Source of the DNA: Sphingomonas colocasiae
GTDB lineage: Bacteria > Pseudomonadota > Alphaproteobacteria > Sphingomonadales > Sphingomonadaceae
Assembly: GCF_019880585.1 (NCBI RefSeq)
Contig: NZ_JAINVV010000014.1
Location: forward strand, 163,311-227,310
Length of the DNA stretch: 64,000 nt
Direction: 5' to 3'
In this document: positions 41,222 to 49,104 of the stretch, piece after piece
How the letters are laid out: each line of letters starts with the position of its first letter
Position numbering within the stretch: the stretch's first letter is position 1
Position numbers and translations under genes: made by a program
Notes under the pieces: model-generated
Database searches by the model: none
What the model was told of the DNA's origin: nothing
Seen by the model: the letters and a program-made list of their open reading frames with translations, nothing else

Positions 41222-41312
41222 CGCGGAAATGAATCTCCGCCTGCGCGACGGCGACCTGGCCCGCTGCGACGGGCGGCGGCAGCGGGCCGTGGATGCTTGG
41301 CCGAAGGGTTAG
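41046..41312 (+). CDS. Outer-membrane spanin lipoprotein (Rz1-like), nested
   Basis: 88 residues in another frame of the Rz-like gene. The signal RRPLLAVLPALLLTAC gives lipidated cysteine 17, then the proline-rich PPPSFPPIPPVP seen in Rz1 proteins, and two more cysteines (C42, C74). It should sit in the outer membrane facing the periplasm. 176 bases are shared with the upstream gene, and its stop overlaps that of the opposite-strand gene by four bases. Confidence 0.87.
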   Translation: MRRPLLAVLPALLLTACAGSKRTPPPSFPPIPPVPIDAAMPCDRTPPQVQPDGSMTSADAEMNLRLRDGDLARCDGRRQRAVDAWPKG

Positions 41313-41635
41313 GCTCGGGGCTGGGCGATCTCGCGTATCGAAGCCGACAGCTTGTTCCGCAGCGTCGTCTCATACTCGATCGATGCGAGCCGTTCGGCGA
41401 TCGCTCCGGCTGGCAGTTCGGCGCGGACCTTCTGTTCGCGGTCGAACTGTGGCCGCCATTGTTCGTCAACCTGTTCGCGCATCAGGATCGCGCGGTTGAC
41501 CGCATTGTCCGCGCTATTGCGATCGGGGTGGATCGCCAGCACATTTGGTGCGTCCAGCTTCTCGTAGGGCAGCTCCCGCGCTTCATAGCCGCTATCGGTC
41601 GCGATGACGCACCAAGCGTAAAACGCGGCGGTCAT
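41309..41635 (-). CDS. Unknown protein paired with an XRE regulator
   Basis: 108 residues; ATG overlaps the XRE gene stop by four bases, so they form a two-gene unit. YAWCVIATDSGYEARELPYEKL begins a small alpha/beta domain; the rest is helical. No known toxin motif. It ends overlapping the last lysis gene tail to tail. Confidence 0.65.
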   Translation of the reverse strand: MTAAFYAWCVIATDSGYEARELPYEKLDAPNVLAIHPDRNSADNAVNRAILMREQVDEQWRPQFDREQKVRAELPAGAIAERLASIEYETTLRNKLSASIREIAQPRA

Positions 41636-41982
41636 CGGTCATTCTCCGGCGTCTGGCTGGCAATCCGGCGGATGGCTTTCCGGATCCTGTTGAGGTCGGC
41701 TTCCATATTCAGCAATTCCCTTTGCTGGCCCGCACGGACGGCTGCGATATCTTCTTCGGTCGCCGGTCGGTAATTCAGAGTGTCCACGGCCGGTTCGTCG
41801 TCATCGTCATGAACGGCCGCCAGATATCGGACGGCTAGTTCCGTCCGGCGATCGATCTCTCCGCCGTCTTCCATCCGCATGATCGTTTTGCGGCTCACCC
41901 CTAGCTCATCCGCTAATGCGCTCTGCGTCATGCCCAGCGCCTTGCGGATCTCGATCAGCTCGTTTGCTTGCATCGTCATCAT
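41632..41982 (-). CDS. XRE-family regulator in the right arm
   Basis: 116 residues. IRKALGMTQSALADELGVSRKT, then IMRMEDG, is a clear XRE helix-turn-helix (about 12-40). An acidic linker (DDDDEPAVD) and a helical C-terminus follow. It may control its own partner gene or be a second switch of the prophage. Three in-frame ATGs lie within ten bases; the first follows AGGGCACAG. Confidence 0.82.
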   Translation of the reverse strand: MMTMQANELIEIRKALGMTQSALADELGVSRKTIMRMEDGGEIDRRTELAVRYLAAVHDDDDEPAVDTLNYRPATEEDIAAVRAGQQRELLNMEADLNRIRKAIRRIASQTPENDR

Positions 41983-42004
41983 CTGTGCCCTATTTTGCCC
42001 CTAT

Positions 42005-42036
42005 CCCCGCCCTGTGGTGGCAGCCACAGGGCGGGG
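42005..42036 (-). terminator. Strong hairpin between SRAP and the XRE gene
   Basis: A perfect 13-bp stem, CCCCGCCCTGTGG (42005-42017) with 42024-42036, loop six. It lies about 215 bases beyond the SRAP stop on the leftward transcript and before the XRE gene. The T-run is poor in both directions (GGTTCTT on the right), so efficiency is uncertain. Confidence 0.6.
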
Positions 42037-42181
42037 GGTTCTTATCGGATCGTCAGTTCGAAGATTTTCACTTCGATCCGCCAGATCCGGAACCGGATTA
42101 GATGCACTACCATGCCTCTTTTCCTTTCGGGGCTAGGTCAGCGGGCTTGCCGGGTTGGTGTCGCCGTCTGACAAAGCCCTT

Positions 42182-42231
42182 ATGTCCCAAAATGTCCCAT
42201 CGTGCAAGCGAAAAGAGACATTTTGGGACAT
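42182..42231. repeat. Perfect 15-bp inverted repeat containing TGTCCC boxes
   Basis: ATGTCCCAAAATGTC (42182-42196) and its exact reverse complement (42217-42231), 20 bases apart; TGTCCCA also repeats directly at 42183 and 42193. It sits 20 bases past the SRAP stop in a 268-base gap without a gene. Could be a dimer-binding site for a regulator or a hairpin. Confidence 0.75.
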
Positions 42232-42250
42232 CATTTTCAGATTTTTTGGG

Positions 42251-42865
42251 CTATTCGACCCGCATCAATTGCGACGGATACGCGGCCTGTAGCGACAGCG
42301 CGTCGTCGAGCGATCCGTTGAGCCATCGGTCATGATCTTCGGCGAGCAGGATGACCGGCATCGCCTTGGGATGAACCGCCGCAACGATCGGGTTCGGCTC
42401 GGTCGTTAGAAACGCAAACTCCGGCGCGTCGAAGCCCGGCCGCCAGATGCCGGCAAAGCATGGCAACGGCTGATCATCGACGGTGAACCACCAATAGAGA
42501 TCCTTGGCATCCTTGCGATCCGCCTTGCCTTTCGGCTCGCTGAAACGGGTAAACGGCACGAGGCAGCGCTGTGCGGGATTGGCGATCGGCCGCCAGAGAT
42601 TGCCGTCGAGATTGCGGGCGTTGGTCCAATATTCCGAGACGTAGGGCGCTTGCCCCTCTTTGGGCGCGACCTTGCGCGGCCGGCGCGTTTCGAAGCCCCA
42701 ATTCATGATCGCGATTTCGCGATCGCCTGGGCCGCCAAGGATCACGGCGCCAGGCTTGCCGGGGGCGACATAGCCGGCCGCCCATAACGAATCTCCGCCG
42801 ATCACGGCATCAACCGCTTCGGCGATCTCCTTACCGCTCACATCGTTGCGATAGAGATTGCACAT
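42251..42865 (-). CDS. SOS response-associated peptidase (SRAP/HMCES family)
   Basis: 204 residues. The catalytic C2 follows the initiator methionine (MCNLYRN). Other invariant positions appear in order: TNARNLDG (Asn), PFTRFSEPKG (Glu) and VHPKAMPVIL (His). SRAP proteins bond through C2 to abasic sites in single-stranded DNA and shield them from breakage (human HMCES, E. coli YedK). It is third in a leftward operon whose promoter carries a LexA-type box, which fits SOS induction. It should protect host or replicating phage DNA; the active-site residues look intact. Confidence 0.93.
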   Translation of the reverse strand: MCNLYRNDVSGKEIAEAVDAVIGGDSLWAAGYVAPGKPGAVILGGPGDREIAIMNWGFETRRPRKVAPKEGQAPYVSEYWTNARNLDGNLWRPIANPAQRCLVPFTRFSEPKGKADRKDAKDLYWWFTVDDQPLPCFAGIWRPGFDAPEFAFLTTEPNPIVAAVHPKAMPVILLAEDHDRWLNGSLDDALSLQAAYPSQLMRVE

Positions 42866-42883
42866 GGCCGCAACATCGGCCTG

Positions 42884-43138
42884 TCAGGCGATGGGAGTCA
42901 ATCGGGCTTTTCCGCTCGCCGCCTGCTCGCGCTCTAGCAGATCCCATGCCGCGTCCAGCTGCTCGCCGGTCAGGTTCCGGCGCTCGATCTCCGCGAGCAC
43001 CGATCGCGTAGATGCGCGGCGGCATTCCGGATCCATATCGACATCCTTGCGCATATAATCGGCAAGCTCGCCGTCCGACAGGGAAGCGAGTTCTTCGCCG
43101 GGATAGCCGCGATCGAACGGCCGGATCCTGTCGTTCAT
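42884..43138 (-). CDS. Small protein in the SOS-type operon
   Basis: 84 residues starting MNDRIRPFDRG. I take ATG 43138, as GGAGG lies six bases before it; ATG 43144 touches that site. Charged and helical (SVLAEIERRNLTGEQLDAAWD), no motif. It ends 18 bases before SRAP. Confidence 0.65.
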   Translation of the reverse strand: MNDRIRPFDRGYPGEELASLSDGELADYMRKDVDMDPECRRASTRSVLAEIERRNLTGEQLDAAWDLLEREQAASGKARLTPIA

Positions 43139-43148
43139 GTCCATCCTC

Positions 43149-43361
43149 CTAATGCACGGCAGAGCTGACGAGAGCGAGAGCCCGGCCGGCTATGTCCATC
43201 CAGAAATCGACAGCGTTGCGATCGCCTTTCGACTGGCCTTCATAAACCTTGTCCATGATGACACAGCGGGCGTGCTCGCCATGTTCGTCGATCATGTCGG
43301 CCGCGTAGCTCCAGCGGGCCGTTTCCTCGACGATGTTCCAGGTATCGGTCGCGACTTGCAT
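43149..43361 (-). CDS. First gene of the SOS-type operon, unknown function
   Basis: 70 residues from ATG 43361, preceded by GGAGGG. Tryptophan-rich start (TDTWNIVEETARWSYAADMIDEHG, in parts). I do not recognise it. The promoter with a LexA-type box lies just upstream. Confidence 0.65.
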   Translation of the reverse strand: MQVATDTWNIVEETARWSYAADMIDEHGEHARCVIMDKVYEGQSKGDRNAVDFWMDIAGRALALVSSAVH

Positions 43362-43389
43362 GGTCCCTCCACGAATCGAGTCGCCAGCC

Positions 43390-43425
43390 TGCATACACCC
43401 GCCGCGATTTGTTCTCAATCTGTTC
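43390..43425 (-). promoter_or_regulatory. Leftward promoter overlapped by a LexA box
   Basis: GTTC (43411-43414), seven bases, GTTC (43422-43425) is an exact match to the alphaproteobacterial LexA site GTTC-N7-GTTC. On the leftward strand TTGAGA (43413-43418) and TATGCA (43390-43395), 17 bases apart, form a promoter whose -35 lies inside the box. It should drive 43361, 42884-43138 and SRAP, and perhaps the divergent gene at 43456. Confidence 0.8.
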
Positions 43426-43455
43426 TCATTTTCGCGAACGGGCTATCGTGCCCGC

Positions 43456-43851
43456 ATGGGCCGAAAGAACATCAGGAACCTTGGCGAGCTGCGACAGCAC
43501 CGGCTGAATTTCCGGGTGGAATGCGGCTGCGGCCGGATCTCGGTCTTCGCGCACGGGCAGCTCTATAACTGGGCGCTGGCGCATGGCTGGCCGACCGGCC
43601 TCGCCGCCGTGGCGGCGCGTCTCAAATGCACGCGCTGCGGACAGCCGCCGCGCCACTGGGGCTTCTGCTGCGAAGACGCGAACGTCGACCTGGAACAGCT
43701 GGCGCGCGATCGCCGGGACGCGCATCTGAAACGGGCGCAATGGTTCCACGATCTCGCCCTACGCCGCGATCCCCGACTAGGCGCACAGCGGCGCGCGCGG
43801 CGCGCGGCAATGGCGATATTCGCACAGCAGGATGAAGAACAGGGGCACTGA
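43456..43851 (+). CDS. Cysteine-rich protein at the prophage right end
   Basis: 131 residues starting MGRKNIRNLGELRQHRL. CGCG and LKCTRCGQPPRHWGFCC suggest one zinc ribbon; the C-terminus is basic and helical. It diverges from the LexA-type promoter and could share its control. Last phage gene before attR. Function unknown. Confidence 0.65.
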   Translation: MGRKNIRNLGELRQHRLNFRVECGCGRISVFAHGQLYNWALAHGWPTGLAAVAARLKCTRCGQPPRHWGFCCEDANVDLEQLARDRRDAHLKRAQWFHDLALRRDPRLGAQRRARRAAMAIFAQQDEEQGH

Positions 43852-43957
43852 GTTCAGCTTGAACCTTATCCGTGAACGAGGGGGGAACAGGGCGCACTAA
43901 ACGACAGGGTTGCATCAGCAGGGATGACGCAATACTGCCACATACGTCGCCCGGAGT

Positions 43958-44006
43958 TGTCTTCGGGAGGCAGGGGCCGGAGGTTCGAATCCTCTCTCCC
44001 CGACCA
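43958..44006 (+). repeat. attR: 49-bp attachment core
   Basis: Identical to 1442-1490. It carries only the 3' part of tRNA-Pro with no acceptor 5' strand or D arm, so it is not a second tRNA gene. Host sequence resumes directly afterwards. Confidence 0.95.
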
Positions 44007-44038
44007 ACATGTTCTGGATCGCGTAAGCGGAGTGCCGG

Positions 44039-44278
44039 ATGGCTGACGACACGCCCGAATCGAAGCAAGCTCCGAAAAAGCGCGCTGCGCCCAAGCGCAC
44101 GGCGAAGACCGCGCCGGCAAAGCGGGCACCCGCGAAATCCAAGGCCGAGACCGCATCGAAGGGCGAACAGCGTTCGTCACGCTGGTCCAATGCCGGCCTT
44201 GGCGCCGCGATCGGATCGGCCGCGATCGTCGCCGCGCTGCTCTACGTCAATCGCAGCACCAAGAAGAAGCCCGACTGA
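44039..44278 (+). CDS. Small basic membrane protein (host)
   Basis: 79 residues: a Lys/Ala/Pro-rich, probably disordered N-terminal half (KRAAPKRTAKTAPAKRAP), then one membrane span (GLGAAIGSAAIVAALLYV) and a basic end. In the uninfected chromosome it would follow the tRNA. It resembles histone-like Lys/Ala-rich tails; function unknown. Confidence 0.65.
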   Translation: MADDTPESKQAPKKRAAPKRTAKTAPAKRAPAKSKAETASKGEQRSSRWSNAGLGAAIGSAAIVAALLYVNRSTKKKPD

Positions 44279-44323
44279 GGCTGGGCAGGAGCGCCCGAAC
44301 GGCGCCCCTTCCCCGCAATCCGA

Positions 44324-46336
44324 TCAGGTCGCGATTCGCACACCCAGCCACAGGGTACGCGGGCTGGCGCGTTCGATCACGCCATCGTCGCTGCGCGCGG
44401 CATCGACCCGGACATTGCCGAGATTCTCGCCACGCGCCTCGATCGACAGGCCCTTGGTGATCGGGAACAGGATGCGCGCATCGGCGGTCAGCGCATCGCG
44501 CAGCGGCACGACGTTCAAGTCATCCTCATACTGCACCGAGACATAGCGCAGCGTCACCGACGCGGCCGGCCCCGACGGCAGCTGCCAGCCGAGCGTGGCC
44601 GACGCCATGTGTCGCGGGGTCTGCGCGGGGCGCAACCCATCGAGCGGCAATGCCAGGCCGGACGCGCGCACCACGCTTTCGGTATAGGCATAGGATGCCG
44701 CGAAGCGCAGATCGCCCGCCGCATAGCTCGCGTCGAGTTCGACGCCCCGCGCGCGGACCGCATCGAGATTCTCACGGCGGCGGGTGACACGCGGCACCAC
44801 GGTGACGTTGGCGATCGCGTCCTTCATCCGGTTGGTGAACACAGTCACGCCGATCCGCGCCGAATCGCTCGGCCGCCAGTCGATGCCCGCCTCGACGCCC
44901 GACAGCCGCTCGGGGCTGAGCGCCGCATTCGCCTGCGTCGTTTCATTGCCCACCCGGAACGGACGATAGAGTTCGTTGAGCGTCGGCAGGCGCCAGCCGA
45001 GATAGGCGGCGGCGCGCAGCGTGACGCTTTCGAGCGGACGATAGGCGATGCCGCCGCGTGCCGTCGGCTCCCATCCCTGCCGCGCGGCATAGACGGCGTT
45101 GGTGATCAGCGGCCCGCCCGACAGGTTGCGCTCGCGCAGGAAACCCTGGCCGATCCACCAGCGATCGATCCGTGCCGCGCCCGTCAACGTCAGCGCGTCG
45201 CCCAGATCGGCGCTCAGTTCGGCGAAGGCACCGGCGGTATCGCTGTGCCCGCCCGCCTCGCGCCCGCGCTGCGGCGCGCCGGCCGCGTTGTAGAAGAAAT
45301 ATTCCTTGGTAACGCCACTCGTTCGCCGCCAATCGGCGCCAAGCCGCAATTCCAGCGCCTCGCCGACCGGCGGCCGCAGCTCGAACCGTGCGCCAAGCCC
45401 GGTCGAGGGCACATTATATTGTTCGGCAACGGCGGTCGCCGTCGTCCGCCCCGGACTGAGGCTGGCGAAACCACTGTAGAAATCGCGGACCTGGAGATAG
45501 GCGAGCGCCGAATAGCCCCAGCGTCCACGCCCAACGAAACGCAGGCTGGCATCGGCGCCATCACCACCATTTGCGCTGAAGGCGAAGCCGCGATCGCGAT
45601 CGTCGGTGAAGGCGAGCATGTTCGCCTGAAGCTCGGTCTCCTCGCCCACCGGAATCACCGCGCGCGCGGCGACGCTGGCCTGTTCATAGGGCGCGCGCCG
45701 ATCGGCGGGGCCGCGATTCGCCTCGGCGATCGGGATGAAACCGTCGCTGCGCGCATAATCGGCGCTGATCGTAGCGAAACCCGCGCCCAGCGGCAGCGCC
45801 GCCGTCGCATCGGCGGTGATCGATTCACGGCTGCCATAGGCGACGCCGCCGCCGAAGCGCGGCAGCGTATCGGTGCCAGCACTGGTCAGTTCGATCGTGC
45901 CCGCCAGCGCGCCCGCGCCGAGCGCGCCGCTGCCACCACCGCGCGTGACGCGGACATGGTCGAGCCGCCCCGGCGCGAAGGCCGGCCAACTGATCCAGCC
46001 GCCGAAGGGATCGCTCTGCGGCACGCCATCGAGGATCACCAGCGCGCGGCTCGACGCGTTGCCGCCGAGCCCGCGCAAGGTCACGCCCTGGCTCGTCGGA
46101 TTGGCGGAACGCGCGTCCGATCGGCGGAACTGCTGCAGCCCGGCGACATCCTTCAGCACATCTTCCAGCCGCCCGCTCGCGCTGCCGGTCAGCCGGTCGC
46201 GATCGATCCGGACGATGTCATAGGCCGCGTCACCCTTCGCTTCCTCCAGCCCATGGCCGGTCACGACGATATCGGGATCCTCGGCCAGCGCGGGGGTCGC
46301 GACACAGGCAAGCACCAGGCCGAAGCGACGAATCAT
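44324..46336 (-). CDS. TonB-dependent outer-membrane receptor (BtuB-like)
   Basis: 670 residues. A signal peptide ending in ALA is followed by the TonB box region DPDIVVTG, a plug domain (LEDVLKDVAGLQQFR, RGLGGNASSRALVILDGVPQ in parts) and a 22-strand barrel. It imports a scarce substrate across the outer membrane. It is last in a leftward run and overlaps maiA by four bases. The substrate cannot be read; linkage to 5-oxoprolinase suggests peptides or pyroglutamyl compounds, weakly. Confidence 0.88.
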   Translation of the reverse strand: MIRRFGLVLACVATPALAEDPDIVVTGHGLEEAKGDAAYDIVRIDRDRLTGSASGRLEDVLKDVAGLQQFRRSDARSANPTSQGVTLRGLGGNASSRALVILDGVPQSDPFGGWISWPAFAPGRLDHVRVTRGGGSGALGAGALAGTIELTSAGTDTLPRFGGGVAYGSRESITADATAALPLGAGFATISADYARSDGFIPIAEANRGPADRRAPYEQASVAARAVIPVGEETELQANMLAFTDDRDRGFAFSANGGDGADASLRFVGRGRWGYSALAYLQVRDFYSGFASLSPGRTTATAVAEQYNVPSTGLGARFELRPPVGEALELRLGADWRRTSGVTKEYFFYNAAGAPQRGREAGGHSDTAGAFAELSADLGDALTLTGAARIDRWWIGQGFLRERNLSGGPLITNAVYAARQGWEPTARGGIAYRPLESVTLRAAAYLGWRLPTLNELYRPFRVGNETTQANAALSPERLSGVEAGIDWRPSDSARIGVTVFTNRMKDAIANVTVVPRVTRRRENLDAVRARGVELDASYAAGDLRFAASYAYTESVVRASGLALPLDGLRPAQTPRHMASATLGWQLPSGPAASVTLRYVSVQYEDDLNVVPLRDALTADARILFPITKGLSIEARGENLGNVRVDAARSDDGVIERASPRTLWLGVRIAT

Positions 46337-46971
46337 GCCTGTGCTCCGACACGGTCGGGATGGGCTGCGGCGAACGGTTCCAGCGCGGCACAGGCCGCAT
46401 CGATCCGCGTCAGGATCGGATAATCGTCGAGCGGCAAGGAGAAACGCCGCGCGTTGAACAGTTGCGGCACCAGGCAGATATCGGCGAGGCCCGGCCGGTC
46501 ACCGCCCAGGAACGCGCCGGCATCGACCGCCATCGCCTCCAGCGCGCGAAGCCCTTCGGCGACCCAATGGCGATACCAGGTGTCGCGCCCGTCCTGATCG
46601 ACACCCAGCACATCCTTCAGATATTTGAGCACGCGCAGATTATCGATCGGGTGGATATCGGCGGCGATCACCAGTGCCTGGGCGAGCGTCGCCGCACGCG
46701 TGGCGGGATCCTGCGAAACCAGCGGCGGATCGGGATATTTCGCGTCGAGATAGTCGATGATCGCCAGGCTCTGGGTCAGTCGATGCCCGTCGATCTCGAG
46801 CGTCGGCACGAAACCCTGCGGATTGCGCGCCAGATTGGCGGGTGTCCGCTGATCGCCGTCGAGCAGGCTGATATCGACGCGCTCATAGGTCACGCCCTTC
46901 AGGTTGAGCGCGATGCGGACGCGGTAACTCGCGGACGAACGGAAATAATCGAACAGGGTTACGCGGCTCAT
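46333..46971 (-). CDS. maiA: Maleylacetoacetate isomerase (zeta GST)
   Basis: 212 residues. YFRSSASYRVRIALNLKG is the zeta-class glutathione S-transferase active site with the serine pair; NPQGFVPTLEIDG and TQSLAIIDYLD complete the N-terminal thioredoxin fold. The helical domain includes LADICLVPQ. It isomerises maleylacetoacetate in tyrosine breakdown using glutathione. Overlaps both neighbours by four bases. No fumarylacetoacetase is nearby. Confidence 0.88.
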   Translation of the reverse strand: MSRVTLFDYFRSSASYRVRIALNLKGVTYERVDISLLDGDQRTPANLARNPQGFVPTLEIDGHRLTQSLAIIDYLDAKYPDPPLVSQDPATRAATLAQALVIAADIHPIDNLRVLKYLKDVLGVDQDGRDTWYRHWVAEGLRALEAMAVDAGAFLGGDRPGLADICLVPQLFNARRFSLPLDDYPILTRIDAACAALEPFAAAHPDRVGAQA

Positions 46972-47969
46972 TCACTCTCCCCCGCGATCAAGGCCAGCAG
47001 CGCGAAGCTCGCCAGCCAATGCTCGCCCATATAATCGCCCGACACATGTGGCAGGCTGGCGGCGAGATGCGCGTCGGCAGCCTTGAGCGCAAGTCCTTTC
47101 CCGGCTTCGTCCAGCGCCGATCCGAGCGATCGCCAGCACCAGGCGCGGCTGAGGTTGAAGCCGTCGAGATGCGCGATCTTGCCGTCGCTGCGATCGGACA
47201 CGAACGCCGGCGTGAACAGGCTCGCCGGCTCGCCGGCCGCCAGGCCGGGCAGAAAGCCGGCAAACCAGGTGCGGAAATCCGGCGCGGGCAGAATGCGGCG
47301 CATGCACAGCGCCTCGATCAATGCCGATGAGAGAAACTCGTCACCCCCCGGTTCCCATCCCGGGCAAGCCCGGTCGCCGCCGAAATAGTCGATCGCACGC
47401 GCGCGTACGAGATCCGCCAGCGCCGGATCATGCACCTCCGCCCAATCGAGCGCGAGTATCAGCGCGAAAGCGGTGCTGTAGTGCGTGCCGGTGCGGATCG
47501 GATAGGTCTGGCGCGGCAGGAAATCGTGAAAACGCTGCGCGAAGGCGCGGGCCAGCGGCTCCAGCGCTTCAGCCCATTCAGCATCTTCATGCCGTGCCGC
47601 CTCGCCGTGCAGCGCCAACAGCCAGGCCCAGCCATAGGGGCGCTCGAAGCCGCCGGTATAGGCGCGGTCGAGATAGGCGAGTTCGCCCGCCACCTTGCCG
47701 GCGGTCAGCATCCTGTCCGCAAGCGCGCGGACGTCGGCCGCGAATACCGCCTTGGGAAAGCGTCGCGCCAACGACAGCAGCAGCCAATAGCCATGGACGC
47801 AACTATGCCAGTCGAAACTGCCATGGAAGATCGGGTGAAGCGCCCTGGGACCGAGCACATCCTCCGGCCCGTCCATGACATGATCGAGCTTGTGCGGATA
47901 TTCGAGCGTGACATGGCCGAGCGCGATCGTGGCGAAACGCGTGGCGAGATCCTGGGTGAGAGCGGTCAT
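46968..47969 (-). CDS. DUF2891 family protein
   Basis: 333 residues. HKLDHVMDGPEDV, HPIFHGSFDWHSCVHGYW and FERPYGWAWLLAL mark DUF2891, a family with an alpha/alpha barrel look and several conserved histidines. No signal peptide. The family is often found beside DUF969 and DUF979, as here. The reaction is unknown; the histidine/aspartate pattern suggests a sugar- or peptide-processing enzyme. Start at ATG 47969, 32 bases below a multi-hairpin repeat. Confidence 0.85.
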   Translation of the reverse strand: MTALTQDLATRFATIALGHVTLEYPHKLDHVMDGPEDVLGPRALHPIFHGSFDWHSCVHGYWLLLSLARRFPKAVFAADVRALADRMLTAGKVAGELAYLDRAYTGGFERPYGWAWLLALHGEAARHEDAEWAEALEPLARAFAQRFHDFLPRQTYPIRTGTHYSTAFALILALDWAEVHDPALADLVRARAIDYFGGDRACPGWEPGGDEFLSSALIEALCMRRILPAPDFRTWFAGFLPGLAAGEPASLFTPAFVSDRSDGKIAHLDGFNLSRAWCWRSLGSALDEAGKGLALKAADAHLAASLPHVSGDYMGEHWLASFALLALIAGESE

Positions 47970-48000
47970 GCCCCGCGCCCTATCAGATCAGGGCGCTTAA

Positions 48001-48151
48001 AGTCTGTTTGGAAATGTGCGGAAGAGCACATTTCCAAGGCCGCACCGGCCCGCTCCCCCACCCGGCCTCCCAGAAGATACTGCCGTTGGGAGGCCGGGTG
48101 GGGGAGTGGGCCGGTGCGGCAATGCGCCCTCGGCGCATTTCAAAACAGACT
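48001..48151. repeat. Multi-hairpin repeat element, copy 1 (151 bp)
   Basis: Closed by AGTCTGTTT (48001-48009) and AAACAGACT (48143-48151). Inside are three hairpins: a 10-bp stem (48010-48019/48026-48035), a 34-bp stem with one G-T pair (48039-48072/48087-48120) and an 8-bp stem (48121-48128/48132-48139). It fills the gap between DUF979 and DUF2891; its last base is the first base of the DUF979 stop codon. Copy 2 lies at 49831-50035. Confidence 0.88.
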
Positions 48152-49104
48152 CATCGGAAGGCGAGAAAATAGATCAACAAAAGGTTGCAGGCGAGTAACG
48201 GCAGCGCCGTGCCGATCTGCGCCTTGATCACGCCGTTGCGGTCCTTGAGGTCGAGCAACGCGGCGGGCACGATGTTGAAGTTGGCGGCCATCGGCGTCAT
48301 CAGCGTGCCGCAAAAGCCGGCGAGCATGCCGACCGCGCCGATCACCGCCGCATCGCCGCCATAGCCCTTGATCAGCAAGGGCACGCCGATCGCCGCCGCC
48401 ATCACCGGAAAAGCGGCGAAGGCATTGCCCATGATCATCGTGAACAGCGCCATGCCCAGCGCATAGATCGCAACGGCGACGAAGCGGTTCCCCTCAGGAA
48501 TCGCATGCCCCGCAAGCGCGCCGATAATGTCGCCGACGCCGGCGAGCGCGAAGACCGCGCCCAGCGCCGCGAGCATCTGCGGCAGCACCACCGCCCAGCC
48601 GATCGAATCGATCAGTCGCCGCCCTTCCTGGAGCGGCGCTATTGCGGGCGGCTTCAGCCAGACCATCGTCACCGCCACCGCAGCGAGCGCGCCGGTGCCG
48701 AGCAGGATCAGCGTCACCCATTTCGGATCGAACAGCCCCGATTGCCCGAACGGGGTGTAATTATAGGCGAGCGTGCCGAAAAAGGCGGTGGCGGGAATGA
48801 TCAGGGCCGGCAGGAACAGCCGGTTGCCCAGCCGCCGTGAATGCGCCTCCCGTTCCGCGTCGTTCGTCGTCTCGGGCGCCCCCCGGCCGATCGCGCCGAA
48901 GCCCGCCAGCCCGACCAGGCACAGCACCAGCACGCCATTGCCGATATCGCCCAGCATGTGACCGCCGAGGAAGCTGAGGGAGAGCAGCCCCCAGAAGGCG
49001 GCATTGCCCCAGCGCCGGGGATTGAGGCGATCGCGCGCGCTGAGCACGGCATAGGCGGCGAACATCGCGCCGCCGAGCGTGTACAGCCAGCCGAGCGTGA
49101 TCAT
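48151..49104 (-). CDS. DUF979 membrane transporter subunit
   Basis: 317 residues with about nine membrane spans (LGWLYTLGGAMFAAYAVL at the start, LPLLACNLLLIYFLAF at the end). GFCGTLMTPMAANFNIVPAALL is the DUF979 signature. DUF969 and DUF979 are always paired and read like the two halves of a DcuC-type carrier. Next to 5-oxoprolinase it is a candidate importer of 5-oxoproline or a related acid; that is inference. Its start overlaps DUF969 by four bases. Confidence 0.88.
   Translation of the reverse strand: MITLGWLYTLGGAMFAAYAVLSARDRLNPRRWGNAAFWGLLSLSFLGGHMLGDIGNGVLVLCLVGLAGFGAIGRGAPETTNDAEREAHSRRLGNRLFLPALIIPATAFFGTLAYNYTPFGQSGLFDPKWVTLILLGTGALAAVAVTMVWLKPPAIAPLQEGRRLIDSIGWAVVLPQMLAALGAVFALAGVGDIIGALAGHAIPEGNRFVAVAIYALGMALFTMIMGNAFAAFPVMAAAIGVPLLIKGYGGDAAVIGAVGMLAGFCGTLMTPMAANFNIVPAALLDLKDRNGVIKAQIGTALPLLACNLLLIYFLAFR

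Larger units (their letters stand above)
1442..44006. mobile_element. Complete siphophage-type prophage, about 42.5 kb
   Basis: Bounded by attL and attR and carrying integrase, repressor/Cro switch, replication genes, packaging, head, tail and lysis genes in ordinary lambdoid order. No frameshifted or truncated core gene was seen, so it may be able to grow. HK97-type capsid, portal and TerL, with a very long tape measure, point to a long non-contractile tail. A LexA-type box sits in the right arm. Confidence 0.93.

Noticed and set aside
43958..44006. A second tRNA-Pro
   Set aside because: Only the 3' 49 bases are present; the acceptor 5' strand, D arm and part of the anticodon stem are missing. 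It is attR.
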